From Streptomyces sp. NBC_01317 (GTDB taxonomy: Bacteria; Actinomycetota; Actinomycetes; Streptomycetales; Streptomycetaceae): 64,000 nucleotides of DNA. The translations under genes and the position numbers were made by a program. Shown in pieces: positions 24,444-31,346 of this stretch. The stretch is from the NCBI RefSeq assembly GCF_035961655.1, contig NZ_CP108393.1, positions 2,211,001-2,275,000 on the forward strand, written 5' to 3'. Under the pieces are notes generated by a model. That model did no database searches. It saw only the letters and a program-made list of their open reading frames with translations, and was not told where the DNA came from. How positions within the stretch are numbered: the stretch's first letter is position 1; the number at the start of each line of letters is the position of its first letter.

Positions 24444-25094
24444 ATGTCTTCACCCGTACGTTCCTCCGCGCCCGCACAGCCCGCCGACGGCTCTTCCACC
24501 GCGTCGGCGGCCGTCGCCACCGCGGAGATCCCCGCTCCCGCACCTTCCGGCGCCGCACCTTCCGGCGTCTCGTCTCGCACGCCGGCCGGCGCCTCGCGCC
24601 CCGGTCCCACGGCCGCCGAACTGCTCGACTTCGTCCGCCGTGCCGCCGCCGACACCGAGCTGATCGCGACGCTCCCCCTCGATCCCGAGGGCCGTACCTG
24701 GATCCGGCTGGAAGGGCCCGCGGGCAGCGAGGCCTGGCTGATCGGCTGGCCGCCCGGCACGGGCACGGGCTGGCACGACCACGGCGGTTCGCACGGCGCG
24801 CTCGCCACGGCGGCGGGGACGCTCAAGGAGGATTCGCTGGCGGCCCGGCTGCCCACCGAGGGCTGGAAGACACTGGAGCTGGCCGACGGGGTGGACCGCG
24901 AGCGGCAGCTGACGGCGGGCGTGGGCCGGGCGTTCGGCAAGCACCATGTGCACGAGGTACGGAACGAGTCGGAGAGCGAGCACGCCGTTTCCGTACACGC
25001 GTACTACCCGCCGCTGCCGATGATAAGGCGTTACAGCCGCAACGGCGCCGTCCTCCGGCTGGAGCAGGTCGAGGGTCCGGAGGACTGGCAGTGA
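24444..25094 (+). CDS. Cysteine dioxygenase family protein (cupin)
   Basis: 216-residue cupin of the bacterial cysteine dioxygenase family; oxidises cysteine (or a related thiol) to the sulfinate with non-haem iron. Seen: TGWHDHGGSHGAL with the first two His ligands, FGKHHVHEVRNESE with the third, and AYYPPLPMIRRY near the C-terminus as in bacterial CDOs. An N-terminal Ser/Ala/Pro-rich lead of about 50 residues precedes the cupin. The ATG at 24444 is picked (AGGACGG about 8 nt upstream); in-frame codons upstream lack a ribosome site. The stop overlaps the rhodanese GTG. The leader peptide upstream predicts cysteine-dependent control. Confidence 0.88.
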   Translation: MSSPVRSSAPAQPADGSSTASAAVATAEIPAPAPSGAAPSGVSSRTPAGASRPGPTAAELLDFVRRAAADTELIATLPLDPEGRTWIRLEGPAGSEAWLIGWPPGTGTGWHDHGGSHGALATAAGTLKEDSLAARLPTEGWKTLELADGVDRERQLTAGVGRAFGKHHVHEVRNESESEHAVSVHAYYPPLPMIRRYSRNGAVLRLEQVEGPEDWQ

Positions 25095-25552
25095 GCGCCA
25101 CCCATGCCACCAACGCCTCCAACGGCGACAACGCGGCGATAGCCACCGGGTCCACGACCGCCGGCGCCGGTGAGCGGGTCGGGATCGACGAACTGCTGGA
25201 GCGGGTCCGCGAGGGGCTCGACCGGGTGGAGGCCCGGGAGGCCTTCGAGGCCGCCGGGAGCGGCGCCCTGCTGGTGGACATCCGCTACCAGGCCCTGCGC
25301 GAACGGGACGGGCTGATCCCCGGGGCGCTCGTCGTGGAGCGCAACGAACTGGAGTGGCGTCTCGACCCGCAGGGCAGCCACCGGGCGGCGGAGGCCACGA
25401 GCCATGACCTGCGGGTGGTGGTGATCTGCAACGAGGGGTACGCGTCAAGCCTCGCCGCGGTGTCGCTGCGGCAACTGGGACTCCATCGCGCGACCGACCT
25501 CGTCGGGGGCTTCCAGGCGTGGAAGGCCGAGGGGCTGCCGGTCACCCCGTGA
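25091..25552 (+). CDS. Rhodanese-like sulfurtransferase
   Basis: 153-residue single-domain rhodanese. LLVDIRYQALRERDGLIPGALVVERNELEWRLDP matches the N-terminal half; VVVICNEGYASSLAA holds the active-site Cys. The loop is CNEGYAS, more like the active Cys-x4-x type than a phosphatase, and lacks the usual Arg at its end. An Ala/Thr/Asn-rich lead of about 30 residues precedes the domain. GTG at 25091 overlaps the dioxygenase stop (GTGA), so the two are translationally coupled. Likely handles persulfide or thiosulfate sulfur from cysteine breakdown; the substrate is inferred from its partner. Confidence 0.88.
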   Translation: MSATHATNASNGDNAAIATGSTTAGAGERVGIDELLERVREGLDRVEAREAFEAAGSGALLVDIRYQALRERDGLIPGALVVERNELEWRLDPQGSHRAAEATSHDLRVVVICNEGYASSLAAVSLRQLGLHRATDLVGGFQAWKAEGLPVTP

Positions 25553-25605
25553 AGTGGCGGGCGGGATCGGGTCCGGCCCGACCGGGTCTCCCTGCCGGTT
25601 CGCCT

Positions 25606-25635
25606 GCGGGCCGGCTGATTCCCCGGCCGGCCCGC
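25606..25635. terminator. Hairpin between convergent rhodanese and FtsX-permease genes
   Basis: GCGGGCCGG and its exact complement around a 12-nt loop, 54 bp after the rhodanese stop and 14 bp after the permease stop on the opposite strand. Confidence 0.6.
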
Positions 25636-25648
25636 CCCCTCCTCCCCG

Positions 25649-28213
25649 CTACCGGGCGGCGACCACCTCCACCGGCCGGGCCCTCAGTGCGGACCTGCCG
25701 GGCAGTGCGGTCGCCACCAGCGCGAGCAGCGCGGCGGCGCCGACGACGGCCCCGTACAGCAGCGGTCGTACCGAGGGACCCGCCCCGCCCGTCATCCCGG
25801 CGCTGAACGCGGTCAGGACGGCGAGGGAGATGCCCGTGCCGAGCACGGTGGCGGTCAGCAGGAGCGTGAGTGCCTCGGCGCGCAGCATCCGCAGGACCTG
25901 GCGGCGCGTGCCGCCGGCCAGGCGGAGCATCGCGAACTCCCTGATCCGCTCCGAGACCGACATGGCGAGCGTGTTGACGACGGCGATCGCGGTGAAGGCC
26001 AGCACCAGCCCCATGGCGAGGAAGTTGACCTCGGCGTTGGCCTGCCCCCGTTCCGCCTGGAGACGGTCGGCACCGGCCGGATCGAGGACGCTCACGCCGG
26101 GGAACCCTGCGACGGCCGCGCTCAGCGCCGTCCGCTCCCGCTCCCGGCCCGCGCCTCCTGAGACGTCACCCGCGACGAGGACCGTCGTGGCGAGCGGGTT
26201 GTCCATATGACCGGCCAACAGGTCGTGCGCGACGGTCAGATCGCCGAAGCCGAGACCGCGTCCGTAGACGGCGGAGACGGTGAGGGCGGCCGGCGTACCG
26301 TCGCCGAGCGTCAGCCGCAGGCGGGAACCCACCCGCAGGTCCAGCTGATCGGCGGCGAGTTCGCTGACGGCCACCGTGTCCGGGCCGAACCCCTTGAGCG
26401 AGCCGTGGAGCAGGTCCGGGTCCCAGGTCCGGTCCAGTCCTGCGGGGGTGACGCCCTGGGCCGCGTACTTGTCGAGACCGACGCGGACCGTGGTCCGCAC
26501 CACCTCCGTGACCGCCGTGACGCCCGGGACCTCACGGACCTGTTCGGCCGCTTCCGACGGGACCCCCGGTCCCCCGGAGGTGAGCACCCAGCCGGCCAGG
26601 GTCCCTTCGCGGGCCTGCGCCCGGGCGGCGTCCTCCAGCGTCGGCTGGACGAAGAGGACGGTGCAGGTCATCCCGATCAGCAGGGCCAGCGGGGTGACGG
26701 CGGCGGCCATCCGGGTGGCATGCGCGCGGATGTTCGCGGCGGCGAGCCCGCCGCCGGGCCCGGCGAGCCGGAGGGGGACGGCGAGCGGCACCATGACCGC
26801 CCTCAGGAGCGGCGGGCCGAGCAGGGAGACGGCCGTGGCCAGGACCACAACGGCCAGGAACGTCACGGGGGTCGACGCGGGTTCGGTGCGCAGCGTGCTG
26901 AGCACGACGACGAGGACCACCCCGCCGGCCAGCAGGATCAGTCCGGCGGTCAGCCGGCCCCAGGCGGGACGGGTGCGCTCGACGGCGGCTTCGGCCATCG
27001 CCTCCGCCGGGCGGATCCGGGTGATGCGGCGGCCGGAGATCCGGGCCGCCGCCCAGGCCCCGAGGACGGTGACGGCGATGGCGGCGAAGGCCGGGAAGAC
27101 GCTGGTGACGCGCTCCAGGGTGGCCGGTACGGCGCCCAGGGCGACGAAACGGCCGTGGAGCCAGGCCCCGAGGGGCAGTCCGGCCAGAGCACCGACCACT
27201 CCGGCCGCCGCGCCGACGAGCAGCGCCTCACGGCCGAGCAGGGCGCGGATCTGGCGGGGGGTGGCGGCGATGGCCCGCAGCAGGGCGAGTTCGCGGTGCC
27301 GCTGCTGGATGGAGAGGGCGAAGGTGGAGACGACGACGAGGATCGCGACGAGCAGGGACGTACCACCCATCGCGCCGCCCATGGAGATGAGTTTCACCCG
27401 GGCGCCGGAGGCGCCGAGGAATTCGACAGGCCCGCGGTCGTCACCGGAGGTGACCTGGGCGGTGGTGCCGTCCAGGGCGCGGGAGAGCGCGGTCTTCAAC
27501 GCCCCGGTGTCGGTGCCGCGTTCCGGCACCACCGCGATCGCCGTGACCTGCCCCGGCCGGCCCGCCAGCCGCCGGGCCTCGGCGGCGGAGAAGAAGAGCG
27601 AGGTCTGCTGTCGTAGGTCGCCGCCTTGGGCGGCGGCGATGCCCGAGACGGTGTAGGTGCGCGGGGCGTGGGTGGACTGGACTGCCAGCCGGTCCCCCGG
27701 CCGCAGTCCGGCGCGCCGGGCGAGCGGGCGGTCGATCACCACCTCGTCGGCGGCCTTCGGGGCGCGGCCGTCGACCAGGGTGAAGGGGGTGAGCGCGGCG
27801 GACTCCCAGGCGTGGCCGTACGAGGTCCCGTCCGTCGCGTCCGTACCGCCGCTCAACGGCTGGGCGGGGAAGGCCAGTTCCGGTACGGCCGACCGGACGC
27901 CGTCGACGGCCGCGACCCGGCCGAGGATCGTGTCGGACAGCCAGGCGCGCTCGGCGACGGGCTTCGCCTTGTGCTTGGTCTTGGTCTCGCCGTCGCCCTT
28001 GTGCTTGACCGTCGTCCGGTGGACGTCCTGGTCGGCGGAGACGATCAGCGGCGCGGCGGCGTAGCGCTCGGGGGCGATCCGGCCGCGTAAGCCGGTCTCC
28101 AGGAGGGTGCCGCAGGCGGTGATGAGCGCGGCGGCGCACATCAGGGCGGCGAAGGCGCCGAGGAACCCGGCCTTACGGTCCTTGATCGTCTGGAAGGCGT
28201 ACCGCAGCATCAT
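25649..28213 (-). CDS. FtsX-type ABC transporter permease with a TTA codon
   Basis: 854-residue permease of the MacB/FtsX/LolC family, double-module type with about ten membrane spans. Span 1 is FLGAFAALMCAAALITACG, followed by a large extracytoplasmic domain (about 45-270), three central spans (FALSIQQRHRELALLRAIAATPRQI is the conserved cytoplasmic loop), a second exported domain, and a C-terminal FtsX domain (FAMLRLAGGTRRQVLRMLR). ATG at 28213 overlaps the regulator's stop in ATGA. Codon 42 is TTA (28088-28090), predicting bldA dependence. The usual partner ATPase gene is absent on both sides. Likely exports lipids or peptides or acts mechanically; the cargo is unknown. Confidence 0.88.
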   Translation of the reverse strand: MMLRYAFQTIKDRKAGFLGAFAALMCAAALITACGTLLETGLRGRIAPERYAAAPLIVSADQDVHRTTVKHKGDGETKTKHKAKPVAERAWLSDTILGRVAAVDGVRSAVPELAFPAQPLSGGTDATDGTSYGHAWESAALTPFTLVDGRAPKAADEVVIDRPLARRAGLRPGDRLAVQSTHAPRTYTVSGIAAAQGGDLRQQTSLFFSAAEARRLAGRPGQVTAIAVVPERGTDTGALKTALSRALDGTTAQVTSGDDRGPVEFLGASGARVKLISMGGAMGGTSLLVAILVVVSTFALSIQQRHRELALLRAIAATPRQIRALLGREALLVGAAAGVVGALAGLPLGAWLHGRFVALGAVPATLERVTSVFPAFAAIAVTVLGAWAAARISGRRITRIRPAEAMAEAAVERTRPAWGRLTAGLILLAGGVVLVVVLSTLRTEPASTPVTFLAVVVLATAVSLLGPPLLRAVMVPLAVPLRLAGPGGGLAAANIRAHATRMAAAVTPLALLIGMTCTVLFVQPTLEDAARAQAREGTLAGWVLTSGGPGVPSEAAEQVREVPGVTAVTEVVRTTVRVGLDKYAAQGVTPAGLDRTWDPDLLHGSLKGFGPDTVAVSELAADQLDLRVGSRLRLTLGDGTPAALTVSAVYGRGLGFGDLTVAHDLLAGHMDNPLATTVLVAGDVSGGAGRERERTALSAAVAGFPGVSVLDPAGADRLQAERGQANAEVNFLAMGLVLAFTAIAVVNTLAMSVSERIREFAMLRLAGGTRRQVLRMLRAEALTLLLTATVLGTGISLAVLTAFSAGMTGGAGPSVRPLLYGAVVGAAALLALVATALPGRSALRARPVEVVAAR

Positions 28214-28830
28214 GACGCGTCCGTCTCGTCGGTGGTACCGGGGACGCCGTGGGAGGGAGCGGGGGCGTCGGGGGCCGGGAAGGCGAGCAGCCGGGTGAGC
28301 ACGGGACGCGCACCGGGCGGGGTCAGTTCGCCGGCCCGTTTGTAGCGGTCGAGGAGCGCGATGTACTCCTCGAAGAACTCGGCCAGTTCGTCGCGGGTGA
28401 GCCGCATCGTGCCGCGCGAGTACGGGAAGGCGTCCGCCCAGTCGCCCAGGGCGTCGCTCTCCCGTTGCAGCCGTTCGAAGAGGTCGAGGTCCGCCGCGTA
28501 CGCCTGGTGGTTCAACTCGTCCATGAGGAGGCGCATCTCGGGGCTCTGGCGGCTGCGCGGCGGAAACCGCCGGTCGCCGGGGACGGCCCGCCACCAGCGC
28601 TCCCTGCGGGGAGTCGCGCCGTCGGTCTCCTCGACGAAGCCGTAACGGGCCAGCTCACGGAGGTGGTAGCTGGTGGCTCCGGTGTTGAGCCCGAGCGCGC
28701 GGGCGAGGATCGCCGAGGTCGCGGGCCCGTGCAGGGTCAGCCGTTCGAGTATCTGCTGCCGCCGGGGCTGCGCGAGCGCCTTGAGCGAGGCGAGGTCGGT
28801 CATCGCGGGGCGGCGGGGTTCCTGTGCCAT
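28210..28830 (-). CDS. ArsR-like winged-helix transcriptional regulator
   Basis: 206-residue regulator. Winged helix about residues 12-85: LKALAQPRRQQILERLTLHG, SAILARALGLNTGATSYHLRELARYGFVEE (recognition helix and turn). The C-terminal half is a helical, probably ligand-sensing or dimerisation region. ATG at 28830 is taken as start; GTG at 28839 and ATG at 28803 are possible, and none has a good ribosome site, so the message may be leaderless. The stop overlaps the FtsX permease start, so it almost certainly controls that permease. A direct repeat just upstream could be its autoregulatory operator. Confidence 0.83.
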   Translation of the reverse strand: MAQEPRRPAMTDLASLKALAQPRRQQILERLTLHGPATSAILARALGLNTGATSYHLRELARYGFVEETDGATPRRERWWRAVPGDRRFPPRSRQSPEMRLLMDELNHQAYAADLDLFERLQRESDALGDWADAFPYSRGTMRLTRDELAEFFEEYIALLDRYKRAGELTPPGARPVLTRLLAFPAPDAPAPSHGVPGTTDETDAS

Positions 28831-28843
28831 GCCGTCCACAGTG

Positions 28844-28867
28844 CTCTGTGCACATACCTCTGTGCAC
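28844..28867 (-). promoter_or_regulatory. Direct repeat upstream of winged-helix regulator, candidate operator
   Basis: CTCTGTGCAC occurs at 28844-28853 and 28858-28867 (GTGCACAGAG on the minus strand), 14 bp apart, with a further CACTGTG half nearby. It begins 14 bp before the regulator's start codon. Confidence 0.45.
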
Positions 28868-28883
28868 TGGAGCGACCCCGCGT

Positions 28884-28911
28884 CTTGGGGGTAGGGCCAC
28901 CCCTACCCAAG
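28884..28911 (-). terminator. Hairpin downstream of recX
   Basis: CTTGGG plus TAGGG pair with CCCTA plus CCCAAG across a 2-nt bulge and short loop, 37 nt after the recX stop. Separates recA-recX from the regulator-permease unit. Confidence 0.5.
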
Positions 28912-28947
28912 CCCTTCCCCTACCCGAGCCCCCGTCGGTGGAGCTTC

Positions 28948-29535
28948 TCAGTACAACTCCTCGTCCAGCCCTTCCGTGTCCTCGCCCTCCTCCTCCAGCG
29001 CCTGTTTGACCACGCGCAGCGCCATGCCCTCTCCGTACCCCTTGCGGGCCAGCATGCCCGCGAGCCGGCGGAGCCGTTTGTCGCGCTCCAGGCCGCGGGT
29101 GGACCGGAGCTTGCGGGCGACCAGTTCGCGGGCGGTCGCCTCCTCCCGCTCGGAGTCGAGCTGTCCGACCGCTTCGTCGATCAGGGTCGCGTCCACGCCT
29201 TTGGTCCGCAGCTCACGGGCCAGGGCACGCCGGGCCAGGCCCCGGCCGTGGTGCCGGGACTCCACCCACGCGCCCGCGAACGCGGCGTCGTCGATGAGCC
29301 CCACGTCCTCGAAGCGGGAGAGGACTTCTTCCGCCACGTCCTCGGGGATCTCCCGCTTCTCCAGCGCGTCCGCCAGCTGTTTCCGGGTGCGGGGGGTGCC
29401 CGTGAGCAGGCGCAGACAGATCGCCCGCGCCCGCTCGGCCGGATCCTGGGGCGGCAGCTCCTGCCCGGCTCCCGACGAGTCCGGGTCGGGGCTGCCGCCC
29501 GGCCGGTCCGTTCGCCGCCTCTTCGCATAAGGCAT
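28948..29535 (-). CDS. recX: RecA regulator RecX
   Basis: 195-residue RecX, which binds RecA filaments and limits recombinase activity. Seen: a basic N-terminus, ARAICLRLLTGTPRTRKQLADALEKREIPEDVAEEVL (first repeat), FAGAWVESRHHGRGLARRALARELRTKGV (second repeat) and DKRLRRLAGMLARKGYGEGMALRVVKQAL (third repeat). The acidic C-terminus ends EELY. ATG at 29535, 8 bp after the recA stop, so the two are cotranscribed and recX follows recA's damage control. Confidence 0.95.
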   Translation of the reverse strand: MPYAKRRRTDRPGGSPDPDSSGAGQELPPQDPAERARAICLRLLTGTPRTRKQLADALEKREIPEDVAEEVLSRFEDVGLIDDAAFAGAWVESRHHGRGLARRALARELRTKGVDATLIDEAVGQLDSEREEATARELVARKLRSTRGLERDKRLRRLAGMLARKGYGEGMALRVVKQALEEEGEDTEGLDEELY

Positions 29536-29543
29536 CGGACGAA

Positions 29544-30692
29544 CTAGCTCTTGGCCGCTACTGCCTTGGCCGACTTGGCCTTGGTGGCAGGAGCCGGCAC
29601 CGACTTCGCCGGGTCCTCGGCCGCGGTGGCCGCACCTGACGCCGTGGCGGAGATCGCCGCCGCGGCCGGCTCGGCGGTGACGGCCGCCGCCTCCGGCCTG
29701 ACACCGATGCCGAGCTTCTCCAGGATCTTCTTCTCGATCTCGTCGGCGAGGTCGGGATTGTCCTTGAGGAAGTTCCGCGCGTTCTCCTTGCCCTGGCCGA
29801 GCTGGTCGCCCTCGTACGTGTACCAGGCGCCGGCCTTCCGTACGAAGCCCTCGTCCACGCCCATGTCGATCAGGCCGCCCTCGCGGCTGATGCCGTGGCC
29901 GTACAGGATGTCGAACTCGGCCTGCTTGAAGGGAGGCGCGACCTTGTTCTTGACCACCTTGACGCGGGTGCGGTTGCCGACGGCGTCCGTGCCGTCCTTG
30001 AGCGTCTCGATACGGCGGATGTCGAGGCGCACCGACGCGTAGAACTTGAGCGCGCGGCCACCGGTCGTGGTCTCCGGCGAGCCGAACATGACGCCGATCT
30101 TCTCGCGGAGCTGGTTGATGAAGATCGCGGTGGTCTTGGACTGGTTGAGCGCGCTGGTGATCTTCCGGAGCGCCTGGCTCATCAGCCGCGCCTGGAGGCC
30201 GACGTGCGAGTCACCCATCTCTCCCTCGATCTCCGCGCGCGGCACCAGGGCCGCGACGGAGTCGATGACGATGAGGTCGAGCGCCCCGGAGCGGACCAGC
30301 ATGTCCACGATCTCCAGCGCCTGCTCGCCGTTGTCCGGCTGGGACAGGATCAGGTTGTCGATGTCGACGCCGAGCTTCTTCGCGTACTCGGGGTCGAGGG
30401 CGTGTTCGGCATCGATGAAGGCCACCGTGCCGCCGAGCTTCTGCGCGTTCGCCACCGCGTGCAGCGTGAGGGTCGTCTTTCCGGAGGACTCCGGTCCGTA
30501 CACCTCCACCACACGGCCGCGCGGCAGACCGCCGACGCCGAGCGCGACGTCGAGCGCGGTCGATCCGGTGGGGATGACCTCGATGGGTTCGTTCGGCCGC
30601 TCGCCCAGGCGCATCACCGCGCCCTTCCCGAATTGCCGTTCAATTTGTGCGAGAGCGGCGTCGAGCGCCTTCTCGCGGTCGGTTCCTGCCAT
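29544..30692 (-). CDS. recA: Recombinase RecA
   Basis: 382-residue RecA: homologous recombination and SOS co-protease. Seen: [19 protein letters not shown] (Walker A), [20 protein letters not shown] (Walker B and L1 start), [42 protein letters not shown] (L2). The C-terminal tail is Ala/Lys/Ser-rich ([13 protein letters not shown]) in place of the acidic tail of E. coli, as in other Streptomyces. ATG at 30692 with GGTGGAA upstream; the frame continues upstream but has no conserved residues there. Two damage-type promoters are recognisable upstream. Followed by recX. Confidence 0.98.
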   Translation of the reverse strand: MAGTDREKALDAALAQIERQFGKGAVMRLGERPNEPIEVIPTGSTALDVALGVGGLPRGRVVEVYGPESSGKTTLTLHAVANAQKLGGTVAFIDAEHALDPEYAKKLGVDIDNLILSQPDNGEQALEIVDMLVRSGALDLIVIDSVAALVPRAEIEGEMGDSHVGLQARLMSQALRKITSALNQSKTTAIFINQLREKIGVMFGSPETTTGGRALKFYASVRLDIRRIETLKDGTDAVGNRTRVKVVKNKVAPPFKQAEFDILYGHGISREGGLIDMGVDEGFVRKAGAWYTYEGDQLGQGKENARNFLKDNPDLADEIEKKILEKLGIGVRPEAAAVTAEPAAAAISATASGAATAAEDPAKSVPAPATKAKSAKAVAAKS

Positions 30693-30735
30693 GGGTTCCA
30701 CCCGATTTGCTTGTGTCGATCGCTTCACGTCAAAG

Positions 30736-30758
30736 ACGCTATCCCCTGCCACTGACAA
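30736..30758 (-). promoter_or_regulatory. RecA-NDp (PafBC-type) promoter of recA
   Basis: On the minus strand TTGTCAGTG, 8 nt, TAGCGT matches the published mycobacterial LexA-independent damage promoter pattern tTGTCRgtg-N8-TAnnnT exactly. The -10 ends 44 nt before the recA ATG. Confidence 0.8.
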
Positions 30759-30841
30759 CGGGCTCCGGCGCCGTCCCAGCCTGTGGACAAGTCCGCCGGA
30801 AACGCCACCGGCCGACCCCGGGAAAACCGGTCCGCGTCCCA

Positions 30842-30870
30842 TCAGAACGGATGTTCGATTTCAGTGTCAA
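30842..30870 (-). promoter_or_regulatory. LexA (SOS) box inside a distal recA promoter
   Basis: GAACGGATGTTC at 30845-30856 is a perfect GAAC-N4-GTTC actinobacterial LexA site. A perfect TTGACA -35 (minus strand, 30870-30865) lies 17 bp from a weak TTCTGA -10, so bound LexA would cover the spacer and -10. About 150 bp before recA. Confidence 0.85.
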
Positions 30871-30944
30871 GCACGACACGCCTCCCGTCCCCGGCCCCGC
30901 AACTCACTGTCCGGTAGGGGAAGTCGCCAACCGCTGCGTCGGTG

Positions 30945-30971
30945 CGTGGGAGCCGGGTAGGCGCTCCCACG
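30945..30971. other. 9-bp stem hairpin in the recA upstream gap
   Basis: CGTGGGAGC and its complement around a 9-nt loop. The 343-bp gap between recA and the first small membrane gene holds the two recA promoters and this hairpin, which could lie in the 5' leader of the small genes. I see no other gene there. Confidence 0.4.
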
Positions 30972-31035
30972 GGAGGAGCCGGCGGTCGGACCTTCCAGAT
31001 CTGGCGGATGCGGCGCGGCGGAGGGGGAGATCCTG

Positions 31036-31173
31036 GTGGAACTGGCAGACGGTCGTGGTGCGTGGATCCCGGACGGTACGGCGGGAGTGGTGGTCGTCCT
31101 GCTCATCTCCGCCTTCGTCCTCGGCATGTTCGCCTGGGGAATCTGGAAGACGTACGTCAGGGGGCGGCGCTGA
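31036..31173 (+). CDS. Single-span small membrane protein (45 aa)
   Basis: 45-residue reading frame with one hydrophobic span (AGVVVVLLISAFVLGMFAWGIW) flanked by an Asp/Arg-containing outer segment and a basic C-terminus (KTYVRGRR), giving a clear N-out/C-in prediction. GTG at 31036 preceded by GAGGGGGAG about 5 nt upstream. Its stop overlaps the ATG of the next gene by one base (TGATG). No function recognised; the coupling, ribosome site and membrane topology argue that it is real. Confidence 0.6.
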   Translation: MELADGRGAWIPDGTAGVVVVLLISAFVLGMFAWGIWKTYVRGRR

Positions 31174-31346
31174 TGGCCACCGTCCTGGGAGTGATCCTGA
31201 TCGTCGTCGGCGCGGGGATCGGCGCGACGGGCCGGCTGGCTTCCCGCACCTACGGACGGAACTCCGCCGGCCGCCGGACCGGGATCTGGCTGCTCTTCCT
31301 CACCGTGGGGGTGGGCGTGGCCTCAGCCGGCTTCGCCCTTGTCTGA
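31173..31346 (+). CDS. Two-span small membrane protein (57 aa)
   Basis: 57 residues with two hydrophobic segments (MATVLGVILIVVGAGIGATG and IWLLFLTVGVGVASAGFALV) joined by a basic loop (RTYGRNSAGRRTG). ATG at 31173 overlaps the preceding stop. The last 97 bp lie antisense to the 3' end of the MFS gene, so over half of this gene shares DNA with it. Unknown function; probably works with the 45-residue neighbour. Confidence 0.6.
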   Translation: MATVLGVILIVVGAGIGATGRLASRTYGRNSAGRRTGIWLLFLTVGVGVASAGFALV

